NCBI RefSeq assembly: GCF_009801115.1
Contig: NZ_VTOL01000014.1
Span: forward strand, 62,001 to 126,000
Direction: 5' to 3'
DNA length: 64,000 nucleotides
Source of the DNA: Dyadobacter sp. 3J3
GTDB lineage: Bacteria; Bacteroidota; Bacteroidia; Cytophagales; Spirosomataceae
Numbering within the stretch: position 1 is the stretch's first letter; each line of letters begins with the position of its first letter. The notes below the pieces were generated by a model. That model did no database searches. It saw only the letters and a list, made by a program, of their open reading frames with translations, and was not told the origin of the DNA. Position numbers and translations under genes: made by a program. This document shows positions 58,228 through 64,000 of this stretch, one piece after another.

Positions 58228-58650
58228 ATGATAGAAAGTATTGTTGCTGTAAAGTTGGTTGTGAGGGTGCCTTGTGCGATCATTGAACATGATGGAAAAG
58301 TCTTAGCAGGACAGCGTAGTGCAGCACTTTCGTTTCCGCTTCAATGGGAATTCCCAGGCGGGAAACAAGAGGAAAACGAAACCGACGAGGAAACGCTTTT
58401 TCGCGAAATACGAGAAGAACTTGATGTTGACATAGAAATAATTCAAAAACTACCGGTTACGACCAAAGATCAGGGCTGGAGAGAAATTATCCTTGTTCCG
58501 TTTATATGTAAGCTGCAAACTTTTGAAATGACGCTATCCGAACATGAGCAAATCATGTGGCTTGACCCACAAGATTTGCTTTCGTTAAACTGGACGGTCG
58601 GAGATCTGGATATTATTAAAAGTTATTATACCTATCTATCGGGAAAATAA
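58228..58650 (+). CDS. NUDIX hydrolase, MutT-like (deoxy)nucleoside triphosphate pyrophosphohydrolase
   Basis: 140 residues from the ATG at 58228 (MIESIVAVKLVVRVPCAIIE). The Nudix box runs from GGKQEENETDEE to LFREIREELDVDI (about 47-70). Features such as VLAGQRSAALSFPLQWEFPGG and a late MWLDPQDLLSLNW fit the MutT/CTP pyrophosphohydrolase group that cleans the nucleotide pool. Which triphosphate is hydrolysed cannot be told. The 3' end overlaps the convergent dihydroorotase gene by 15 bp. Confidence 0.9.
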   Translation: MIESIVAVKLVVRVPCAIIEHDGKVLAGQRSAALSFPLQWEFPGGKQEENETDEETLFREIREELDVDIEIIQKLPVTTKDQGWREIILVPFICKLQTFEMTLSEHEQIMWLDPQDLLSLNWTVGDLDIIKSYYTYLSGK

Positions 58651-59997
58651 TAATCTTTTTCCCTTAACGGTTTCATCGAAATTCCCATTTTCGTAAGCCA
58701 AATGGCCAGATACGAAAGTATGTGTAATGGCTGACTGAAAGTTGGTACCTTCAAAAGGTGACCATGCGCATTTTGAATAAATATTGGAAGGTTCAACAAA
58801 AGTACTTCCGTCAAGATCTACCAGCACAAGATCAGCCCAATAACCTTCCCGAATATATCCTCTGTCTTTAATCTGAAAGCAATCCGCTACGGCGTGACTC
58901 ATTTTTTCAGCCACTCTTTCCAAAGGTATTTTCCCTTTTTTACTGAATTCCAGCATAACATTTAATGTATGTTGAATCAAAGGTAAACCCGAAGGCGCCT
59001 GCCAGTAAGGTAGTGCTTTTTCTTCGATGGTATGCGGAGCATGATCCGTAGCGATTACATCAATCCTGTTATCCAAAAGTGCCTGGAAAATTGCTTCTTT
59101 GTGATGCGGCGCTTTGATGGCCGGATTACATTTTATTTTATTTCCCAATATGTGATAATCTTCCGCATCAAACCATAAATGATGCACACAAGCTTCTGCC
59201 GTCACAAGTTTTGGGGATCCGTCAGCCAAAAGAATTTTACCATTTTTACGCTCTCCTACTTCAAAAAGAGAAACTTCGTCACCCGTTGAAATATGAAGAA
59301 TATGTAATCTCGTTTTATGTTTATGTGCTAATCCGCTGGCAAAAGTGGATGAGATCAAACAGGCTTCTTCATTTCTGATGAGCGCATGAATATTATAAGG
59401 AACATTATCTCCGTATTTTTCTTTGAAAAACTCCATCCGCTGACGAACCGTCGGCTCATCTTCGCAATGTGTTGCGATCAGCATCGGTGCATTAGCAAAT
59501 AGTTTTTCTAAAACTTCCGGCGAGTCTACAAGCATATTTCCCGTAGAAGAACCCATGAAAATCTTGATCCCGCAAACCTGTGTTGGGTCCGTGCGCATTA
59601 CTTCGTCATAATTGCTATTCGACGCGCCCATGAAGAATGAATAATTCGCCAGGGACGTGTTTGCCGCAATCTGGTATTTATCTTCCAGCAACGGTTGTGT
59701 AAGCGCATTTGGAACTGTATTTGGCATTTCCATAAAGGATGTTACGCCACCTGCTACCCCGGCACGCGCTTCGGAATGAATATTTGCCTTGTAAGTTAGT
59801 CCTGGCTCACGGAAATGAACCTGGTCGTCAATAACACCAGGAAGTAAATACGTCCCTTTTGCATCAATAACCCGGTCAGCGGGAAGATTTTGTAAATCTT
59901 TTGCAATGCGTTGGATGTGACCATCAACAATATATACGTCAGATTCCTGGATCGTATTTTCATTGACAATGCGGGCATTCAGGATAAGGGTTTTCAT
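58636..59997 (-). CDS. pyrC: dihydroorotase (type I amidohydrolase)
   Basis: 453 residues; the enzyme closes carbamoyl-aspartate to dihydroorotate in pyrimidine synthesis. LLPGVIDDQVHFREPGLTYKA (two parts, about 51-71) contains the first metal site, but where most family members have HxH it reads QVH. GIKIFMGSSTG supplies the lysine that would be carboxylated (about 146-156), THCEDE and LHILHIST further histidines, and DVIATDHAPHTIEEK the catalytic Asp. PSGLPLIQHTLNVML is standard. Genes of this Bacteroidota subgroup are annotated as dihydroorotase; the altered motif leaves some doubt about the metal centre. Confidence 0.88.
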   Translation of the reverse strand: MKTLILNARIVNENTIQESDVYIVDGHIQRIAKDLQNLPADRVIDAKGTYLLPGVIDDQVHFREPGLTYKANIHSEARAGVAGGVTSFMEMPNTVPNALTQPLLEDKYQIAANTSLANYSFFMGASNSNYDEVMRTDPTQVCGIKIFMGSSTGNMLVDSPEVLEKLFANAPMLIATHCEDEPTVRQRMEFFKEKYGDNVPYNIHALIRNEEACLISSTFASGLAHKHKTRLHILHISTGDEVSLFEVGERKNGKILLADGSPKLVTAEACVHHLWFDAEDYHILGNKIKCNPAIKAPHHKEAIFQALLDNRIDVIATDHAPHTIEEKALPYWQAPSGLPLIQHTLNVMLEFSKKGKIPLERVAEKMSHAVADCFQIKDRGYIREGYWADLVLVDLDGSTFVEPSNIYSKCAWSPFEGTNFQSAITHTFVSGHLAYENGNFDETVKGKRLLFSR

Positions 59998-60079
59998 TTA
60001 CTATACAATTGGTGGATATACTAAATCGCTAATAATTTGAAAAGTAAAGTTAAGAATGTCTTGGTTGACCAGCTAATTT

Positions 60080-60134
60080 ATTCAATCATTCTCTCATTCA
60101 AATTATTCTATCATTCTCTCACTCAATCATTCAA
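60080..60134. repeat. short imperfect direct repeat upstream of comF
   Basis: ATTCAATCATTCTCTCATTC is followed within 30 bp by CTATCATTCTCTCACTCAAT and CATTC, i.e. two to three copies of (A/C)TCATTCTCTCA(T/C)TCAA. It lies directly before the comF start. Confidence 0.55.
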
Positions 60135-60141
60135 AATTGTT

Positions 60142-60828
60142 ATGACTTCTCTCTGGTTTGATTTCGTTGACCTTATCTTTCCAAGATGCTGCGAAGCCTG
60201 TGACAAAGGATTGGTAGGTAATGAGGCTATTATTTGTACTACGTGCAGAATTGGTTTACCCAGAGTTGAGCAGGACAGTGTTTTTAGTGATATCGTCAAG
60301 CAAAAGTTTGTCAATATTCACGAAGTAGCAGGAACGCATTCTTTTTTGTTATTTACCAAAAAAGGCAAAGTGCAGAAATTATTACATGCGCTGAAATACC
60401 GGGGAAAATCGGAAGTTGGTATTTTACTTGGGTTTATGTTTGGACAGGAAATGATGGCAAATGGAAATTTACCGGAGGCAGACCTGATCGTCACAGTTCC
60501 TTTGCACAAGAAAAAATTAAAGATAAGAGGCTATAACCAAAGTGATAAACTGGCGGAAGGTTTTTCAAACGCTACTAATATTCCGTGGTCTGGAAATGCT
60601 TTGCAACGAACCAGATTTACCGAAACACAAACCGGTAAAACAAGAAATGAACGCTGGGAAAATGTTAAAGGCGTATTCCGGGTAAGTGAAAATGTTGAAG
60701 GGAAATCCGTAATTGTTATAGATGATATCTTGACAACTGGCGCAACTTTGGAAGCGTGTATAGAAGTTTTGAGGGAGGCAGGATGCGGACAATTTTATAT
60801 TTTAACGATTGCTTCCGCTCAGCATTAA
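60142..60828 (+). CDS. ComF family protein (phosphoribosyltransferase-like)
   Basis: 228 residues from the ATG at 60142 (MTSLWFDFVDLIFPRCCEAC). An N-terminal zinc-ribbon-like segment has CCEACDKG and CTTCRIGLP. The phosphoribosyltransferase motif is VIVIDDILTTGATLEAC (about 193-209), and VPLHKKKLKIRGYNQSDKLAEGF (two parts) is characteristic. ComF proteins function in DNA uptake in competent bacteria and are widespread elsewhere. An open frame extends 35 codons upstream but has no family similarity and crosses a repeat. Confidence 0.92.
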   Translation: MTSLWFDFVDLIFPRCCEACDKGLVGNEAIICTTCRIGLPRVEQDSVFSDIVKQKFVNIHEVAGTHSFLLFTKKGKVQKLLHALKYRGKSEVGILLGFMFGQEMMANGNLPEADLIVTVPLHKKKLKIRGYNQSDKLAEGFSNATNIPWSGNALQRTRFTETQTGKTRNERWENVKGVFRVSENVEGKSVIVIDDILTTGATLEACIEVLREAGCGQFYILTIASAQH

Positions 60829-60843
60829 AAAGAATTTGGCATT

Positions 60844-60888
60844 AAAAAAGGAAGGATTCAAGTTTTAAAACCTGAATCCTTCCTTTTT
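60844..60888. terminator. bidirectional terminator between comF and gldJ
   Basis: AAAAAGGAAGGATTCAAG / CTGAATCCTTCCTTTTT (near-perfect 16-bp stem) with A and T runs on both sides between convergent genes. Confidence 0.9.
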
Positions 60889-60916
60889 ACTTTTATAAAT
60901 TTATTCTAAAAGAATC

Positions 60917-62185
60917 TTATTTACGGCTACCAGTCGCAATCATTGCGCAACGGAAACCTACCGATGCAGTGGCAGAATCCTGATCCATGTAACGACGCGT
61001 TCCTGGTGACAACCAGTAGGCTACGTCAGACCATGAACCACCTTTGTAAACACGAAGGTTATCATTTACCAAAGAGTTACCGTTTTTGCTGTCATAGTTT
61101 TTAGCATCATCCTGATATCCATCACGACGGAATGCGTTCAAGTCATTCACATCATTGTTGGAAAGCGGACGATAAACGTCATAAACCCATTCGCTTACGT
61201 TTCCAGCCATATCATAAAGGCCGTTGTCATTAGCAGGATATGAACGAATTTCCTGAGTAATGATCGCACCATCGTTTGATTTACCGGCGATACCAGCATA
61301 GTCTCCTGGTCCACGTTTGAAGTTAGCAAGCATTTGTCCTTGCTTCCGTCCGCGTGGCTGACGCATTGTCGATCCATCCCAAGGATAAATACGCTGGTTT
61401 GATTGATTTTCATCCGCATACTGTGTACCGATCATAGCGATCGCAGCATATTCAAATTCAGCTTCTGTTGGCAGACGGTATGGAGGCATTACGTAACCGC
61501 TCTCAATTCTAAGTTGAGCTGGTTCCGCTGAGGCAACTGCTTCTGCTTCCGCAGCATTGGCAGCTTTTTTCTTCTTGCCAATAGCAAATCCTTTTTTCTT
61601 CTGTCCGGCTTTATTACCGATTGCAGTATTGCTTTTACTTACAGCAGCAGTTCTCCATGCGCAATAATCGTTCGCCTGAACCCACGATACACCTACAACA
61701 GGGTACAAACGGAAACCAGGGTGACGAAGATACATGGTTACATAAGAATCGTTAAATGACAATTCATTGTACCAAACAGCTGTGTCGGGTAAGGCTTTGC
61801 TGTAAAATTCTTCCGAAGAATCTTTTTGAACAGCATTTAAGTATTCAAGATAATGGACGTTGGCAACTTCCGTCTGATCCATATAGAACGACTGGATACT
61901 TACGGTACGTTTTGGGTTGTCACGTCTGTTCATAACATCTTCTTCCAAAGATCCCATGGTAAAACGCCCACCTTCGATATAAACCAAGTCAGGACCAGCA
62001 GGTAATGCTTTGTATTGTTTCACCTGATAGCCATCCTTGCCATTATACGCCAAGCCTGTTTTTGAACTGGATTTCCCCGGTTTCAAACTCGTTGGTCTTT
62101 TTTTCTTACTACACGAAGTAGCCGCTAATAACACAATCAGTATCAACGCGATCGACCGGATACCCATCTTATGCATGCAAATCAT
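60917..62185 (-). CDS. gldJ: gliding motility lipoprotein GldJ
   Basis: 422 residues. A lipoprotein signal (MGIRSIALILIVLLAATSC; ATG codons at residues 1, 4 and 7 are all possible) is followed by a formylglycine-generating-enzyme/SUMF1-like fold. LAYNGKDGYQVKQYK, GPDLVYIEGGRFTMGS, SIQSFYMDQTEVANVHYLEYL (two parts), ALPDTAVWYNEL and YLRHPGFRLYPVVGVSWVQ follow the GldJ order; RLPTEAEFEYAA, YDMAGNVSEWVYD and the final GFRCAM complete the fold. A Lys/Ala-rich insert sits at about 195-225. In F. johnsoniae GldJ is needed for gliding and T9SS stability. GldK is the main alternative. Confidence 0.85.
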   Translation of the reverse strand: MICMHKMGIRSIALILIVLLAATSCSKKKRPTSLKPGKSSSKTGLAYNGKDGYQVKQYKALPAGPDLVYIEGGRFTMGSLEEDVMNRRDNPKRTVSIQSFYMDQTEVANVHYLEYLNAVQKDSSEEFYSKALPDTAVWYNELSFNDSYVTMYLRHPGFRLYPVVGVSWVQANDYCAWRTAAVSKSNTAIGNKAGQKKKGFAIGKKKKAANAAEAEAVASAEPAQLRIESGYVMPPYRLPTEAEFEYAAIAMIGTQYADENQSNQRIYPWDGSTMRQPRGRKQGQMLANFKRGPGDYAGIAGKSNDGAIITQEIRSYPANDNGLYDMAGNVSEWVYDVYRPLSNNDVNDLNAFRRDGYQDDAKNYDSKNGNSLVNDNLRVYKGGSWSDVAYWLSPGTRRYMDQDSATASVGFRCAMIATGSRK

Positions 62186-62275
62186 TGCTTTAAAGTGACT
62201 TAGAGTGTTTGGTATTTAATAGTATGCGAAACTGCAAATGTAAGAAATCAATCGAACTTATTTGCGAAAAATCCA

Positions 62276-64000
62276 TTATTGACACATTTCAACTAAAATC
62301 TTGTGCGCCTGGTCAATACTTTGCACATTTTCATAGATCAGCATAAGTTTCCCTTTCTGGTCTTTCAACGAACTTTGTTTTGGATGTAACTTAATGTAAT
62401 CAATTACTTTACCAAACCTTGGCGACTGAAAAAACTCATCGTTCTGCGAAGTAACGAAGTATCCTTTCAATGTATTGTTTTTTAACGTTAATTTTTCGAA
62501 ATACAAACTTTCGGCTTCCCAACGCAAACGAACTGTTTTCAACAAATTCTCAACTTCTTTTGGCAGAGGTCCGAAACGATCCATTACTTCTTTCTCGAAA
62601 CCAAGCAGCTCTTCATTCGTTTTCATATCGTCGAGACGCGTATATAACGAAAGTCTTTCTGAAATATTTTTGACGTACGTTTCAGGTATTAAGGTAGCAA
62701 AATCGGTTTCGATCTGGCAATCCGGCAGTAATTTTGCAGGCAGCCCCAAAGCCGATGAGAACAAATCCTTGAACTCATTATTTTTCAACTCGGCAACTGC
62801 TTCATCCAGCATTTTATGATACAATTCATAACCCAGATCATTCACAAAGCCACTTTGTTCCGCACCTAAGAGATTTCCTGCTCCACGAATATCCAGATCC
62901 CGCATCGCAACTTTAAATCCATCTCCCAGTTCCGAAAACTCTTCCAAAGTCTGAAGACGTTTTCTAGAATCACTGGCTAAGGTAGACGCGTTCGGCGTTA
63001 AAAGGTAACAGAATGCTTTTCTGTTGGAACGCCCTACCCGGCCGCGCATCTGGTGAAGATCCGAAAGTCCGAACATATGCGCCGAATTGATAATGATCGT
63101 ATTGGCGTTGGCAATATCAATTCCGGATTCAATGATATTGGTAGAAACCAGAATGTCATATTCTCCTTCAATGAAGTCGACCATTACTTTTTCAAGTTTA
63201 TCACCGTCCATTTGTCCATGCGCCACACCGATTCTTACTTCCGGAACCAGACGCATAATAATGTTAGCAATCGATTCAATATCATTCACACGGTTATGTA
63301 CAAAGAAAACCTGTCCGCCGCGCTGCACTTCAAAACTGATGGCATCGCGGATAAATTCTTCACTGAATGAATGTATTTCTGTCGTTACCGGCTGGCGATT
63401 TGGTGGCGGCGTTGCGATAACCGAAAGATCACGCGCGCCCATTAAAGAAAAATGCAGTGTTCTTGGAATTGGCGTTGCAGTTAATGTCAAAACATCCACA
63501 TTCACACGCATTTCCTTCAATCTGTCTTTTGCTTTAACTCCAAATTTTTGCTCCTCATCGACAATCAAAAGACCAAGATCTTTGAACTGCACATCTTTAT
63601 TCAAAATACGGTGTGTGCCGATCAGGATATCAATTTTGCCTTCGGCAGCCTCTTTCAGCGTATCTTTAATTTGTTTTGTTGATTTAAAACGATTGATATA
63701 ACCCACTTTCGCCGGGAAATCTGATAAACGTTCGCTGAACGTTTTAAAATGCTGCATGGCCAAAATCGTTGTTGGTACCAAAACAGCTACTTGTTTACTA
63801 TCACAAACGGCTTTGAAAGCTGCGCGAATTGCTACTTCTGTTTTTCCAAAACCAACATCACCACAAACCAGACGATCCATCGGATGACCTTTTTCCATAT
63901 CATCTTTCACGTCGGCAATGGCCGTTGCCTGATCCGGCGTATCTTCATACAAGAAGGATGATTCAAGTTCAGCCTGCATGTAATTGTCAGCAGAAAACTG
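62276..64000 (-). CDS. mfd: transcription-repair coupling factor Mfd, C-terminal part (cut by window edge)
   Basis: The frame continues past the right edge (QFSADNY precedes MQAELESS), so the N-terminal UvrB-like and RNA-polymerase-interaction domains lie outside. Seen here: the RecG-like helicase with FLYEDTPDQATAIADVK, Walker A CGDVGFGKTEVAIRAAF, DEEQKFGVKAKDRLK (Walker B, DEEQ), TATPIPRTLHFSLMGARDLS, GRVGRSNRKAFCYLL and DLDIRGAGNLLGAEQSG (the TRG-type motif), then the C-terminal autoinhibitory domain ending ILVEMCQ. Mfd removes stalled RNA polymerase and recruits UvrA. It is followed by gldJ on the same strand. Confidence 0.96.
   Translation of the reverse strand, partial: QFSADNYMQAELESSFLYEDTPDQATAIADVKDDMEKGHPMDRLVCGDVGFGKTEVAIRAAFKAVCDSKQVAVLVPTTILAMQHFKTFSERLSDFPAKVGYINRFKSTKQIKDTLKEAAEGKIDILIGTHRILNKDVQFKDLGLLIVDEEQKFGVKAKDRLKEMRVNVDVLTLTATPIPRTLHFSLMGARDLSVIATPPPNRQPVTTEIHSFSEEFIRDAISFEVQRGGQVFFVHNRVNDIESIANIIMRLVPEVRIGVAHGQMDGDKLEKVMVDFIEGEYDILVSTNIIESGIDIANANTIIINSAHMFGLSDLHQMRGRVGRSNRKAFCYLLTPNASTLASDSRKRLQTLEEFSELGDGFKVAMRDLDIRGAGNLLGAEQSGFVNDLGYELYHKMLDEAVAELKNNEFKDLFSSALGLPAKLLPDCQIETDFATLIPETYVKNISERLSLYTRLDDMKTNEELLGFEKEVMDRFGPLPKEVENLLKTVRLRWEAESLYFEKLTLKNNTLKGYFVTSQNDEFFQSPRFGKVIDYIKLHPKQSSLKDQKGKLMLIYENVQSIDQAHKILVEMCQ

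Noticed and set aside
60037-60141. 35-codon extension of comF
   Set aside because: It crosses a short direct repeat and has no similarity to ComF proteins, which start near MTSLWFDFVDLIFP.

Overview
The window is a chromosomal segment of a Bacteroidota bacterium, most likely a Cytophagales member of the Dyadobacter/Spirosoma kind. This is inferred from gliding-motility genes (gldG, gldJ), a PorP/SprF protein beside a giant protein with a type IX secretion type B sorting domain, Bacteroidota-style promoters (TTTG/TAnnTTTG), a eukaryotic-type NADP isocitrate dehydrogenase, and intergenic palindromic repeats typical of the group. I saw no rRNA, tRNA, prophage or CRISPR array.

Layout. 1-8 kb: the start of a 5-formyltetrahydrofolate cyclo-ligase gene, icd, an Omp85-type outer membrane protein, an orphan ATPase, a class I aminotransferase, a PaaE-like reductase and an LLM oxidoreductase. 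7.8-14 kb (minus strand): a BlaI/M56-peptidase pair with three operator-like palindromes, dnaN, gldG and a DUF1080 protein. 14.2-16.0 kb: a seven-copy tandem array of ~273-bp units, each containing a long inverted repeat, running into a GxxExxY (PD-(D/E)XK-like) gene. 16.4-21.4 kb: rnr, a DnaQ-fold exonuclease, a small unknown protein, lipB and a YraN gene. 21.7-31.4 kb: a plus-strand sugar-related cluster (GH95-like hydrolase, PSD1/DUF1549 cytochrome, DUF1501 protein, rhamnose mutarotase, DUF2231-cytochrome-LRR protein, TIM-barrel isomerase). 31.4-32.8 kb: free-Met-R-sulfoxide reductase and purU.

33-50.8 kb is the centrepiece, a minus-strand branched-chain amino acid (BCAA) region read right to left: ilvD, ilvB, ilvN, ilvC, ilvA, leuC, leuD, cimA-like, leuB, leuA. 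Together these make valine, leucine and isoleucine, with both a threonine and a citramalate route to 2-oxobutyrate. ilvD and leuA each carry the same upstream architecture: a promoter, an 18-bp palindrome exactly 16 nt after the -7 element, a short leader peptide rich in Leu/Ile/Val codons, and an antiterminator/terminator pair. The gene boundaries hold small selfish or toxin-antitoxin genes: a MazF-like pair, a HicBA remnant, MntA/HepT, a RelE/ParE pair, and a frameshifted GxxExxY gene inside a unit bounded by perfect 19-bp inverted repeats.

50.8-64 kb: murQ, a NIPSNAP protein, porP/sprF divergent from a T9SS-exported PKD protein, ruvB, a NUDIX hydrolase, dihydroorotase, comF, gldJ and the C-terminal part of mfd.
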